Shown piece after piece: positions 1 through 13,030 of a stretch of DNA of 64,000 bases (the first letter of the stretch is position 1; each line of letters begins with the position of its first letter). Position numbers and translations under genes: made by a program. The stretch is from assembly GCA_009617715.1 (NCBI GenBank), contig VTFK01000033.1:1550001-1614000 (forward strand), read 5' to 3'. The stretch is from Plectrocnemia conspersa. Taxonomy: Eukaryota; Arthropoda; Insecta; Trichoptera; Polycentropodidae. The notes below the pieces were generated by a model, which worked only from the letters and a program-made list of their open reading frames with translations, was not told the DNA's origin and ran no database searches.

Positions 1-1240
1 GAAGAAGATTTTACACTATAATATATATACTTTAATATGGTTTAAATCCCATATGGACCCAAATATTTTTTTGTGATTAATATATTATGCAAATTTCGAT
101 CGATCATCGCTGATTTTTCTAATCTCTCTTAAATAAAATCCAGCCAGTGTTATTAAAAAAATGTCATTGATATATTTATTGTGTTCAGACCTGCCGAGAA
201 TGGAAGGGAGGGGGACAAATTCCAGGGTTACGGCTCTGGAAAAAATCATAGCAAGAATATATGTATGAAAAAATAATAAAAACCAACCTCAACTAATGAA
301 TCTGAACTAAAATACAGTTGTTTGAGATGTGTGCACTGATATATTTCAGATATAAGTTCCTTCGGCTCTTTTATATATACAAAAAAAATAAAAGGAGCGG
401 AACATTGCCTTCAAAAGCACCACTTTCTAGGTAGTACTTTCACAATAAACATTATTATTCAAAGGAACAGATTGTAGTTCTTTGACGCGACTTCGTTTGT
501 GTTAAAATTTGTTTGCAAATTATTGTTGACTTTATTGCTTTATGAACGCTTAAGAAATATTAGACATGAGATGAAATATTCAGCATATATATAATAAATT
601 AGTAGCAGTAAAATTAAGTATTCGATTGAATACCTAAAAAAGCTGAATTACATAAATTTAATGTTTTTTATAGATTGTATTATCAGTAATTTGACAACTA
701 GATTTAATACAGCAAAATAATACATTTAGTTTCATGTGGTTATTCCTAAAAGAAAATCTAGAAAAAACAGTCTCCTGATATATCCCGAAAATATTTTTAT
801 AAATATGCTCATTACAATTAAACTACCGACATATTATCAGGTAAATATTATAAGTAGATATTTTTAATAATTTTTAATGCCTAATTAAAAATTTTCGCTT
901 AAAATATGATTTCAGAAAATATGTCGCAACGTTAGCTACTTTTTATATTTCTTTGTAGCATAGAAAAGGTTAACTCGTACCTATTATTATTTATTCAAGA
1001 AATTGTATTACAATGTTAAAAATAAAAATTAATTAATTAATTAATTAATAACGGGAATTTCGCTAGAAATTTATTGAAAATCAAAAGAATAACAACAAAT
1101 CATTTGATACGCTTCTTTGAACCCCAAATATTGAAGCAAGTTTAATTTTTAAAGGCGGTTACAAAAAATGGCTTCTGCAAAATGAACGCAATTTTCGGCT
1201 ACATTGTAAAACCGCGGTTTTATTACATATGTAGAACACA
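1..1240. other. AT-rich DNA without recognised gene
   Basis: No convincing frame or repeat boundary. The segment 971-1024 shares wording (AACTCGTACCTATTA, then TTACAATGTTAAAAATA) with 26764-26822, so it belongs to a dispersed repeat. An AATT tetranucleotide run lies near 1029-1050. Confidence 0.5.
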
Positions 1241-1241
1241 C

Positions 1242-1382
<141 letters not shown>

Positions 1383-1668
1383 AAACATAGTAATATAACT
1401 CCAAAGATTAAAACTGCATATTTTCACTACTTCAGGTGCCATATTGGCGATCAAGACAAATCATAGGCTTGAAAGTTATTGCCTTACTGCTAGTTTTGCA
1501 ATGAAGATTAATGAAGTATTGCTGCTTCTCGTGTTTATAGGATAGCAGAGCAACACATGAACATTATAACATAATATAACATAACATAACATGGCCCTAG
1601 AGAACAGGGAATGAAAATATTAAATTTAAACCACTTGTAAATTCAGAGAAAGTTTTCTTTATGCTTTT

Positions 1669-2146
1669 TTCGTGAAAGCATTAAACAAAAATGACACTGG
1701 TTTTCAACATCTTATAAAAAATTCAGAAGCAAAGTTGAAGGAGGGAATTTTTGTTCTGTCGCAAATACGCAAAATATTACAGGATAAGCAGTTCGAAAAC
1801 CACCTCACTAGTGTTCACTTACCGGCCTGTATCATTCAGAGCTGTAGTTGAAGGTTTTTTAGGTAAAAACTATGCTGATTTATTGAAACAGTTATTAGAC
1901 TGTTACCAGAAAATGGGTGCAAGAATATCACTTAAAATTAATTTGCTCCATTCGCATTTTCAAATTTTTCCTGAAAATCTGGGAGCAGTAAGCGACGAAT
2001 TGGTTGAGAGATTCCATCAAAATATGGCTATTATAGATAACCGTTTTCAAGGGAAATGGAATGCTAGTATGATGGCAGATTACTGCTGGTTCCTGCAAAG
2101 AGAACCTGGCGAAAATAAGATACTAAAATATATTAAGAAGCATTTT
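1669..2146 (+). pseudogene. Decayed copy of a dispersed arthropod protein family (FVKAL..LGAVSDE type)
   Basis: Reading from 1669 gives FVKALNKNDTGFQHL, then KLKEGIFVLSQIRKIL, up to about 1833. After a frameshift the match resumes as VVEGFLGKNYADLL, KMGARISLKINLLHSH, FFPENLG-like FPENLGAVSDELVERFHQ, and MMADYCWFLQRE. These motifs in this order belong, as I recall, to a protein family present in many near-identical copies in arthropod genomes, probably carried by a mobile element. No conserved enzyme signature is known to me. One frameshift and substitutions at usually invariant sites mark it as dead. Confidence 0.6.
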
Positions 2147-2149
2147 TAA

Positions 2150-3300
2150 TTATGTTTTAACTGTTATTTATCTTTATACATTTGTGATCCTTTTTAATAT
2201 AAACTATTTAATAGATATATAATACTACTTTTACTCCATATAAAATATCAATCAGGTACATATTTAATATATGGGTTCCATACAAACAATAATTTGACTG
2301 TAACTGTGATACATCATGGTCATCATGGTCGTATATTTTAATATAATTTTGTATGAGTTTGGGTGTTAAAAAATTGTAAACAATTTATTAAAACCTTCCA
2401 AGAAGTATGCATATTAGGCATGTACCCGCCTTCACTTATGCAGCGTTATAAAAAGGGCAATGGTAGTAAATCTTTTAAAAATATTCGTACAAATGTAATT
2501 TTATATAATAAAATATAATAAAAATAATTTGACACTAATAGCAAGTATAGAGAGTATGCCTAAAAGAGTACTCGAAATAATAAAAGAGAAATTTTGTGTT
2601 ACTAGATATTATTTTTTTTAATTAAAAATGTGCAGAAATAAATTGTTTGTGTAAAAATATTGCTTTTACTATTTTAAATTACATAAAAGTGTGTAGAAAT
2701 TACAAAAACACAAAAGATAATTTCTGGTCCAATTATTTTGTCACACTTCTGTATATCATATATCTCAATACCAGTTTTCCATCGAACTATACGTACATAT
2801 GTATATGTGAATAACTGTATCTACTTATTTTTTATTTCAAGAATATAGAAGACTATCGTATAACACGGTTAATACGTTACGCCTTATAGGAATTCGTGTT
2901 AAGCGAGAATTTTCCTCGTTTAACACAGATGATACAAAATAAAGTTTTAAGGCGTATCGAAAACACTTTTCCTAAAACTGATATGAATTTAATCGAAGAC
3001 CTCGTTTTTATTTTGTTTACATATATTTTTTGCCTCTTTAAATGAAGGTACTTGAAAATATCATTTATTTTCACACCAGCGTTCAACTGATCTGATAATG
3101 ATTTCCTTTCCGGCCTTTTTTCCTTTACAACTTTATCCAATAAGATTTTATTATTTTTACGCGCTATACGAAAAAAGTCGTCGCAATGTCGTTAACGTGT
3201 TATATGTGAATATATAATATTTAAGATAACACATAATTAAGAATTACTAGTTTAAGAATTAAATATATTTAATTATATGCATAACTCACCCTTCATGGTT
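2150..3300. other. AT-rich DNA, weak pogo/Tigger-like trace
   Basis: No gene. On the minus strand 2877-3140 encodes a basic 87-residue frame (MDKVVKEKRPERKSLSDQ start) that faintly resembles the helix-turn-helix start of pogo/Tigger transposases. It is bordered by words like GTATAACACGGTTAA. The resemblance is weak. Confidence 0.25.
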
Positions 3301-3560
3301 AGCTCTGGACTTTGCGGCGTTTGTAAATAAACGCTCCGGCCGCGTCGGATATGCGAAGGTGGGCCTTAAGCCGATTTGCGACAAATCGCCCCAATAACTC
3401 TCCGGCCGTCTGCGGGAAAACTCCAGCGGCGAGGAAAAATCGTGAATTTCCACAACAGGTTGTCACGTCGTCGATCCTCGGATTACCGCCCTACAACAAC
3501 ACGTATTCAAATCAACGCACGTCTCCTCCGTCGCGCGTCTTCGCATACACACTATGTACT
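3300..3560. other. CpG-rich single-copy island, left of a transposon insertion
   Basis: GC-rich DNA ending exactly at the TA that precedes the CAGGGTGG terminus. Two overlapping plus-strand frames (3351-3690) run across the element boundary and are not credible genes. Confidence 0.3.
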
Positions 3561-3562
3561 TA

Positions 3563-4996
3563 CAGGGTGGCCCAAAACGCCCTACGCATACTGCTTAGCT
3601 CAAATTTGCATTTTCTTAAAAAAAATACTCTCTTATACTAAGGCAGGTTCGAATCGTGCTCAAAAAGTAATATTCAGCCTCGTAGGATGACGCAACCGTC
3701 TTATTAAGAATTAAAAATATTATTTAATTATAAAATTAACAAAAAACTTTTAATTAAAATTGTACATTAAAATATGACTCAAACTAATATTTTAATTTAA
3801 TTAAGTTAGGTAAAATTTATATGCATTATATCATAATGTATATGAAAACTAATTTAAGGCTCATAATTATTTATTATGTAAATTTGATTCTGTAAAACTG
3901 CGTAAATGATTAATACTGCATAAATTTAAATAAATGTTCAATAAGTTTTACAAAATAATGGATCAGGGATAATCGAGGCAGACGAAGTCACAAAAACTAC
4001 CTAATGAAGAAAAATTTATATTCGTTTTGTTTAGAACCGTAATGATTTGTCTTTCACTATTAATCCCACGAATACAATAAATTAGTTATAAATTCAACAA
4101 AATAATTATTTAAGAACCTTGTGTTTTTTTACGCTAATTTTTATTATTTAATTTTCATAAATTACAATCAATATCTCACTATTCTATAGTTAAATCAAAA
4201 AGTAAATATTTTAAATACTACGGGGACAATCAAAACATTTTTACCTTTAGTGTTTTGATTATAAGATTTAATATTTTCAATTATTTCTATATACTCTGAG
4301 AAAAAAACGTAAAATTTCCGTAACTAACTCTTCAATTTATTCGCTCTTTATTTTTTTATTATTATTGTAAATTAATTTCTATAACAATACAGAAGTTATC
4401 TTAAAAAATAATTGCGCATTAACAATATTTAGACGATTTGAAAATGTGTCTTTTAATATTAATTAATATAAACTATTTTAAAACTACTTTTAAAGACACC
4501 TGCGATATTTTTTTAATAATAAAAATAAAATATGGTTATCGCGTATTAAAATTAACTCGAAATTACAGTCGTTATATCGTATTTGTAGTACAAAATATTT
4601 AATCACAAAAGTGAGAATTCGATTATAAAATATTATTATAATATTATAGATAAATACCTAAAACTAAGTATTAGATAAATTCATAAAACTAAGTAACAGG
4701 CTATTTACATTACTAAATGAAATAAAATATATTAAAATAATACCAATAAAACACAAATTTAGACAATTCAACTAGGATCATAAAACATAATTAAGTATTC
4801 AAAAAGTTTTTTCACAAACTTTTACTAGTTACTGGTCCAAATAACATATGTTTAAATCTTAATCTAATGTTAATAATTTAATTAAAATGCTAGATAACTA
4901 AACATAAAGTTAAAACACTATAACGTTTATAATCATTCATTAAAATCTATCGAAGGAAACTTAAAAAAACTACATATGTTTTTTTTATCCACCCTG
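3563..4996. mobile_element. 1.4-kb DNA transposon, TA-flanked, CAGGGTGG termini
   Basis: It begins CAGGGTGGCCCAAAACGCC and ends ATCCACCCTG, giving 8-bp perfect inverted ends, with TA on both sides (3561-3562, 4997-4998). Tc1/mariner-type insertion is inferred. The interior is AT-rich with no transposase left. It splits a CpG-rich island. Confidence 0.5.
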
Positions 4997-5029
4997 TATT
5001 TGTACATACGTGTGAAAAATCTGCGTGTT

Positions 5030-5400
5030 GTTAAACATATCGATCAAACCTGATCTGAAGTGTTATTGTCGTCCGCGGGCCGCGCGCTTCGAAGCCCTGG
5101 CGCAATGTGCGGGCGCCCGGGCCGGCAGCTCGGCGGCCACTGAGCTCTCTATATTTAGCCCCTTCTCTCTACCCCAGAGGCTGCTAAACCGTGGGAAAAC
5201 GCCATGGACCCCATAGGAAAACGGGGAAATAGGTGAAAATGTCCGGGCGCCCGTCTCGTCCGCATTTCTTCCGGTAATTGCGTTCAGAGTGACAGGATAA
5301 TCCGGGAGCGCAAGACTAAGTATCTCACAATTTAGCGGGATTATTGTCGGAGCTAATCGAGAAAACTTGCTTCCCGTATTAAGATGAACGCGTTTTTGTC
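5030..5400. other. CpG-rich single-copy island, right of a transposon insertion
   Basis: GC-rich DNA containing CGGGCGCCCGGGCCGG and a TATATTTA word. Together with the island at 3300-3560 it appears to have been a continuous unit now split by the 1.4-kb element at 3563-4996. Confidence 0.3.
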
Positions 5401-5637
5401 ACTTCATATGCATAGGTAATAGACAAATCTAATAGTTTTTTTAGAAAAATATCAATAGAAACTCACAATAATATTAATTCAGTTGCTAGAGTGGTTTGGC
5501 TCGGGGGGGTTATTATTTTATTATTTTATCCCAAACTCATATTTTTTTTTACAATTTTCTAAAACATCCATTAAGTCCAAATTTCTTAAATGTTATTGAC
5601 GTAAATTTTCACGGTAGTAAAAATCGAATTTAATATA

Positions 5638-6343
5638 CAGTCGAGGCCATAATAAAGGTGCACCCCTTAAAAGGGCGTGTAACTCTTTACAAGTGCATAA
5701 TAGTTCATACTTCAACAGTAATTCTAAGAAGTATACAAAGGAATTTGTCGTGTTTAATTGCTTACTTGAGTTTTAAAAAAGGATTGCAGGTTTAGTTGCG
5801 TGATTTTTTTTTATTGTTTTACATTTTTTTATTAAATTTTATTAAATAATTTGAAAAATGCAAATTAAATTTAGTTAACATAGCGAATATAATTTTATTG
5901 CATTCGCATATTGTTTATTATTGGTTGAAATGTCTAAAATTAGTAATCTGCCCAAGAAGATTGAATCTTGGTTCGTGAGTCTTATAAAAATCGTCGAAAA
6001 ATGTCTTTAAAGCTGTCCGTTGAAGTCTCTGAAGATGGCCATCCATTTATTCGCGAACGGTGAGAAGAAAGTTCAACAATATTAAAAGGAAAGGTTATCT
6101 AACACAATTGCAAATACAAAATTGAGCTGCGAGAAAAATTACAGATTGAGAAAATTTTCTCCGTCCACCTGCAAGTCATTAATTGACAGTATGCCAAAAA
6201 TGGTTGCAGCTCTAATTAAAACAAAGGGTGAGCCTACTATATATTAAAAATAAGCATAAAATAAACACTTTATACAACCTCGATCGGTTCTTAAAAAAAG
6301 AAAACACATTTATTAGAGTGCCCCATTATTATTGCCAAGCCTG
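5638..6343 (+). mobile_element. Internally deleted Tc1-like element
   Basis: The ends CAGTCGAGGCCATAATAAAG and (reverse complement of the right end) CAGGCTTGGCAATAATAATG are imperfect inverted repeats flanked by TA. Inside, an N-terminal transposase piece (LPKKIESWFVSLIKIVEKC, VSEDGHPF) runs directly into the extreme C-terminus (STCKSLIDSMPKMVAAL, KTKGEPT). The catalytic core is missing, so the copy is non-autonomous. A 64-residue open frame at 6228-6422 crosses its end and is not a gene. Confidence 0.65.
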
Positions 6344-6499
6344 TATATATAATAGTATGTACATTGTTTATATTAATTTAAAACACACAACTTGCGTTAT
6401 GTTTATACTGTTTGTGGATTGACAATTGATATCAATATAATTGTTAATCTACTGCTGCAACACAAAGCTATATCCAGACTTTAAATTTAAAATTTATCG

Positions 6500-7712
6500 C
6501 CAGCAATGAACCGCCAGCAATTTATTGCCGTGCCAATTGATCGCATAAACAATTTATAGCCTACAAATGATCGCTAGCAAATTTTACCGTCTAGAAGTAA
6601 TGATATGGTATTGCATATACGAAATTATCTCTATTATTTAAACATTTTTATCTCCATTCAGATATATTTTTATCTAAAAATATCCATGGAATATGCTTCA
6701 CTAAACATTTGTGTTAAATATTAGCAATAAATAATTTTGCCAAAAAATTGGGAAATAAAGCAATGTTATTTTTTTTTGTTACCAACTAAGAATCGGTTGT
6801 ACTATACTATATTTGCGTTAACACAGTCAGTTTGAGAGCTATCCATTTCATAATTATTCATAATTGAGAAAGAGATGGCAAGTTTAGGTTTAGACCCCTA
6901 CTATTAGCTTTATATCATTTTTTCTTTCTCAGTTTTCAATAATGCTGAAATAGATAGCTCTCGAACTGACTGTGTAAACGCATATATAGTATAAACAATA
7001 CAATTATAATAAGAAATAATTAAAATGTGTTGACTAGAGAAGTACACAAAAAACTTTCAAATAATTAAAATACATAACACACATAATTTACTTTAAAAAA
7101 AATACAAAACAGGTTTTAGAATTTTTGCATATATTTTTCCAAATTGTTTGTAACTAAAAAGTTTAATTTACAGATTTTTAGAAAAGTCAGATTTTTTATT
7201 AAATAATTTAATGAGAGGGGGGGGAGTTAAATATGCCACTGGGTACCAAACAATACCAATAAATGCGTCTGTTTATCTTTAATCCCATTTTAATAACAAT
7301 AGTAATTAAATTTCCAATTCAAAGTGAAGGGGCAAAAGAAACTTTTACTAATTTTAACTTTAAATCCGATAGTTTTGAGTTGTTTTCCGTTTCAATTTCA
7401 TTTTGTGTTGAGAAATTACTTATAAATAAATGCGTTTTTTCACAGCATCCGCAGTCCTTTGCAAACCTACTGTTAAACAGAACCTCGAATTTTCGATCTG
7501 TGGTAATAACTACAAATTATTAATATATCGTTTATAAATATTTTGTATATATACCTGCATTTAATTCTATATATAACACATTTCAATTTAAAATGAGCAA
7601 TAAATTTATATAAATTATATTTATTGCCTTGCGATAAAATTGTAGTATATAAATTGTTTATGCAAACTGCTAGCAATTAATTGCTGGCGGTGAATTGCGT
7701 GCAATCATTTTT
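6500..7712. repeat. 1.2-kb element with about 50-bp inverted ends
   Basis: The left end (ACCGCCAGCAATTTATTGCC, then CGCATAAACAATTT) is matched in reverse complement at 7648-7712 (AAATTGTTTATGCAAACTGC, then GCTGGCGGTGAATTGC). No transposase is seen. A second palindromic element is nested at about 6797-6997. Open frames inside (7263-7676) are short and unrecognised. Confidence 0.5.
6797..6997. repeat. Nested palindromic MITE, copy A
   Basis: The arms ACTATATTTGCGTTAACACA..GTTTGAGAGCTAT and ATAGCTCTCGAACTGACTGTG..ATATAGTAT are near-perfect reverse complements over about 50 bases around a short centre. A diverged relative lies at 49435-49765. Confidence 0.65.
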
Positions 7713-10230
7713 CAAGACCTTCATACAGTAACAATGTATACGCAGCAAATTGTTTTGTTATATAGTATAGACGTAGCTTTTCAGATAGGAAATCTAATCT
7801 CGGGATCTCCGGATCCCGGACGATTTACGATACCTATTAACAGGGTTTATCAGAGGGGCGGCTGCCCCGGGCCTCAGCTTGGTAATTCAATATGTTTAAA
7901 AAAATAGATCCCATATTAAATTTGATCATTTTTTAAATATTTGTGAACATTTATAAAACTCTAATAAACAAATACATAGCTCGAAAATTATAAGTAGATT
8001 TTATCAAAAAATATTGTTTTAGCAAAGTTGTCATGTGCTGGTCAATCAATAGTATTTATCGAAGTCAATAGTATTTATTGTGAAGAACATTATAAATAAA
8101 AACACAATTAAACATATAAATTGGGGCTTAGCATAATAAACAGAGAATTATGTTTTATCGAAAAATTCCCATAAAAAATCTTAGCTAAAAAAGAAGTAGA
8201 AAATATGCTTTTAAATTAAATGAATAAGCTCTCATATCCACAGTTTAGCCAAAAGTACTAATGCCATTACATCAAAGAAATCACATTTTTGTACCTGTAA
8301 AGCAACGTTGTAGATTTAAAAAGATAATATAGATAACTTAGTTAAAAATATAAAGCAACTTAATGATCATAAAAAAAATTGCAAACAAATATAAAATCAC
8401 TACAGAATTTGAAATAAATTATCGATTAAAAGATTAAAAATCTACTGAAGAATATTTTAATTTCCACGTTTTTGACAAAACTAACAATTTATATTTTTTT
8501 TTTAAAATGGACTTAAATTGGCATTTTTTAATTTTTATCGAAATTTGGTGAAGTGGATCAATAAAATATAGTTTTTAAGGCAAAATTATTGATAGAGAAA
8601 TATTAAAATGAATAATGTGATGAAATTCTGAAAGAACCAATACTGCTAAAGTTTATTTACAAATCCAATTTTAAACTAAGTACGAAACCGATTAAATTAC
8701 TTAAAGGAAATTATCGACATGGGATTCATAAATATATTACGGTACATAGCGGTTTTGCTTCGATTTTTCAGCTTTGTCTGAGAGTGTAACAGAAGGTGAA
8801 AGATTAATTAGTGTTCTGAAAAGAATTGAAAAATTCTACGATCGACAATGAATCAAGAACGACTAAATGGACTGGTAACCCTCAGCATATATTACCAGGT
8901 AGCGCGTATTTTAGACTATTCTAAAATAAAAACCGAATTTGTAAACGGAAAGCACGCAAATCTATGAAATAATTAAATTTTATAATCAAATAAATTTTAG
9001 AAACCATTGATTTTATTATCTTGTCCATAGTTTTAATTGTAAATTTTCAAATTCCTTAAATGTTTAATTCGTATATATAATTACTGAAGAAACTCCTGGA
9101 AAAGAGTAATGAACGCTCGGTTATATTTTTATTGATCGAAATCTATTTAGAGTTGAATGAAGCATATCTAAACCAAATGTTAACCAGTAGAAGAGAGCAA
9201 GAAACAATTATCACTTCTCAGAAGGCAAAAAGCAATTGATGGCATTTTAATAATTGAAAAATAACTCCAGTAGATATGTATTTTATTTTAACACCTGATC
9301 GATTATGAGTGAATTGTAAATTAAAACGGATTACGAAAAAAGCAAGACTGATTAAAATATTTTAATTTCTGTAAAAATATAAGTAAATATAAACAAAGGA
9401 TATAGTGATAGAAAAGCATCGGAATATCTCTAGTGCTATATCTTCTTGACTGCCGATCACGATCGAGATGAAACAGATAATCTCTTATCGCCTTTCAGAC
9501 TCGTTTAAAATGGCGTAGAATATTATATAAATGTAAATAAAGAGACGCGAAAGAATAAATAACCTGAAAATGTAAATTTAAAAATAAATGAAATATAGAT
9601 TTTTATTTTAAAGTAGCATTATATGACTATAAATTATTGTTAAAGGCGGATCATGACGTAACAAATCCTTTTTTATGATAATTTTATTCAAATTAAATTA
9701 GTGAACGTTTTAATAAAATTTGCATTTCACTTTCATATACATTTACACCCAAGAAAAATATTTTATAATTTACTTTACTTTTTTATATCTTTATAGCTTT
9801 CAGTAGTTGTCTTCCTTTTGGTGCTGTCATTTTTAGCCCCATTGTATTTGTTTTATGTTATAATCACCTCCTGCTATAAATCGATTTCCAAAGGTGTTAT
9901 AGAATTGTATATACATACTAGTCTGTTTGTATTTTATGATTTGGTGGACTATAAATAGCTGTGATAGTTATGGGTCTTTATGCTAGTGGCTTGGATATGT
10001 TCACTATCATATTAATCTAGTTCGTAATGTTTTAATGTATCTGTTCGATTAGTATGATATATAAAATCTGTTGATATTTTATAAATGTTTTTATTTCTCG
10101 CTCATGATTTAGCAAGCCATTGGCGTTCCAATATAGTCTGAGGAGTTTGGTCATTTTAATATTTTGGTGACGAATGCGGTTAATATAATCATCATATTAT
10201 TTATACTTTTTATGAGTTCTGACATCATAT
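7713..10230. other. AT-rich repeat-derived DNA without gene
   Basis: A fragment of a GC-rich transposon end (GGGGCGGCTGCCCCGGGCC) sits at 7855-7874. The segment 8835-8930 is matched in reverse complement at 25040-25130, and 9150-9240 shares words with 15740-16060 and 50640-50800. No open frame is credible. Confidence 0.4.
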
Positions 10231-10349
10231 TTCATAGTTATTTTTCACCTCCCCTCCCCTCTCCTTCAAATTACGCCCCTGTTTTTTCCAATCATCCATC
10301 TGCCTGAGTTCATTCCCGTTTCTGACCGTCTGTACTCTTCTGCTATCTG

Positions 10350-10735
10350 ATTTTATATTCTTGTTCCGAGACATCTCTGGCGAATCACATATATGGATGT
10401 AGGTGAGTCAATTGCATGACTTATTAGTCCCACCGATGGAATATGTTTACGCCTTAAAGTGAAACTACGAGGTAGCCACTTTCAAAAATTGTTTTTTCGA
10501 ATGATACGCATTGTCTATTGCGCATATTTTACGCATAAAAGGGTCGTTTTTCCGGGTGCTTACAAGTGATTAACGTCTCATGACGGATGTACTAACAGGT
10601 GGTGCGTAAAATCTCCAATTATCACGCAATTGCTCAACACTAAGTTATCTCTTTTATTGTTAAGCCTTTTGTTGAGACGAGTTGGTATTTCCTTTTCGTA
10701 ATGTTTGAAATGTTCATTTGAATGCCCTCAGGGTT
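10350..10735 (+). repeat. Dispersed repeat R1, copy 1
   Basis: It shares a long colinear stretch with 16710-17115 (for example CTCTGGCGAATCACATAT, ACGAGGTAGCCACT, GAGTTATCTCTTTTAT-type words), with scattered substitutions. The family has no recognisable coding content. Confidence 0.7.
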
Positions 10736-11251
10736 GGAATATATTCTTCATATTAAAATTGAAAGTACAGAGATTTTAATTTTAATTTCAATGTACATGT
10801 TTTTATGATTGTTTTTTTATAAATTGTGTATGATTTTTGTTAAAATCATTTTTATAATTGTTCACAGCTCTTTGTCAATTTTATGCTTAAACTGTGTTAT
10901 AATGAAATTTATATTTCTCTCACAAATAAAATAATACACAATTTATCCATAATGATTTTAAACAATAATGAATTATGAATTTTCTCAAAATTAAATTTTA
11001 CATATATTCTGTATAACGAGATTTTTTTCTAAAACGATTAGAAAATTTGATTTATTTTTTAAATTATACGCTCGTTGTCGTTGTCCTATTGTTACTTTTT
11101 TCTAATCACTGCTTATGTTTTTGAAATTATTATTTATACTATTGAATTTCTAGCATTGACTAAATATTTAATGTACATTTTTTTATTGCTTGATTTTAAT
11201 ATATTTTTTAATTTGTAGTACATTTTAAATTTTCAGTGTTTGCGTTATGAT

Positions 11252-11772
11252 TATGGTCCTCAAATATTCGAATATTGAATAAATAATTTCTGAAGTATTC
11301 TAATATATTTGTAATTTAATTAGTCATTAATTACTTTCATAATCGTTAAATTTTTTCAATTGCATAAAACATGCATAACACAATGCTGTGCAAATTATTG
11401 ATCAGTGAAGCTGTCAAAATTTATTATTTCACATATTTTTTAATCAGGGACGTATTTTAGAGAATGTGAAAATTTATAACGGATATATTAGGAGTGACTT
11501 TCGGCAAATATAAAGAATGCTGCTTGTATTGCTTTTATATGTATACGATTTGCGATTGTATTTCGGTCAATTATTAGAAATGTATAATAAATATAGATTA
11601 AAAAAAAATTTTATCGAAGAAAATGTAATGAATTTTGGCATGGCACTAATCATACAAATTGTTTTATTTTAAGATTTTTTCAAATTTAATATGAGATAGT
11701 ATAAACGAATATTCGTCTAGTTAAAAATCGGGCGAATAATTAAAATAATCGAATATTCGATTAAGAACCCTA
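11252..11772. mobile_element. hAT-type MITE with 8-bp target duplication
   Basis: The left end TATGGTCCTCAAATATTCG and right end (reverse complement TAGGGTTCTTAATCGAATA) form imperfect inverted repeats. The exact 8-base duplication GTTATGAT flanks the element (11244-11251 and 11773-11780). The AT-rich 521-bp interior has no transposase. Confidence 0.65.
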
Positions 11773-12429
11773 GTTATGATTACATATTTTAGTAGAAAAA
11801 GTAATGTTTTCTCTACAAAATCATTACAAAAATATATTTATTATAAACTGTTTTAAAAAAAAATTTGTTGCTTGCCAAACTAGTTTATATTGCTATTTAT
11901 CGGTACAAAATACAATTTTTGTTTAAAAAAAACTGTACGAGCTAAATTTCATTAAAAATAAATTATATCATTAAATCACTATAGCAAAAATACAAATAAA
12001 CACTACCGAAATAATAGTGACTTTTACAATAGATAATATATTTACATAATTTTGTACCGAGAACAAAACAAGTACCGAGAATTTTTATTAAAAATATTTT
12101 ACTTTCTTTATTTAAAAAAGCACATTATTATAATATAAAGGGCAAAATACAGATTTAAAGCAAGTAAATGTATACTGTATATATTAAAGCGATTGAATAT
12201 ATACAGTATATATATATAATAATATTAAACATTAGGGATTTAACAATAAACTGAATATAAAAAAAATAGTATGTAGGTTTTTCAAGAGTGTTCATGTAAA
12301 ATATTTTTTTTTTGTATTAAGCTTTACAATAAATAACTTTTAAAATTACTCGTATTACGTTGGTATAATTTGGCTTTCCAAATTTTTTTTTTTAATATTC
12401 CATATAGGATTAAAAATTTAATTTAATAC

Positions 12430-13030
12430 TTTTTCGCAAGAGTGAACCGTTGCGCGTTATGACGACTCTCGGTGGATCGAATCGCTCACGCGCTTTGCCC
12501 TCGAATTAAACACGTACGAGCTATTAGTCTAAGTACATAAACACAAAACCGACATTTTATCATTTGCGCATCAGACTATTTAGAAAGCTGAAAATACGGA
12601 CTTTAATTAAAAAACCCCGGCGTTCAAGCGCATCGCTTCGAAGTTTCGTCGGACTGAAAACTTCTACCGTACTCTTTATACGCGTATGTTTTTTTTTCTA
12701 TGTTTTCCCACTACTCCGCTTCGTTAGTCTCGAAACTTTTAATTGTGTTTATTTACTAGGGTTCGTCGTATAGCGTAAACTGTAAACCGCACGTAGCATT
12801 GTTGTATTTCACATTCAATATGTGATGGAAGTCTCGTGTTTTATAGCAACAATGGGCCGCGAAATCCTTTGTTCGGCTCATACGTGCCAAATTGCGAATA
12901 TCGGTAAACAGTTAAAGCTCGCTATATAAATATATATATATTGCACATTTATCTGCAGGAGACGCGAAGGAAACGAAAATCGCGGTGATTAACGAGCGCG
13001 CGGTTAACGGACCGCGAAACGGATATGCCT
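12430..13030. other. CpG-rich single-copy island
   Basis: A CpG-rich stretch with GAGCGCGCGG and similar words, inside otherwise AT-rich DNA. The 69-codon open frame at 12564-12773 shows no domain. It may be a regulatory block. Confidence 0.3.

Noticed and set aside
12471..12490. 5.8S rRNA fragment (CTCTCGGTGGATC)
   Set aside because: Only a short word resembles the 5.8S start; the sequence after it does not follow the conserved rRNA.
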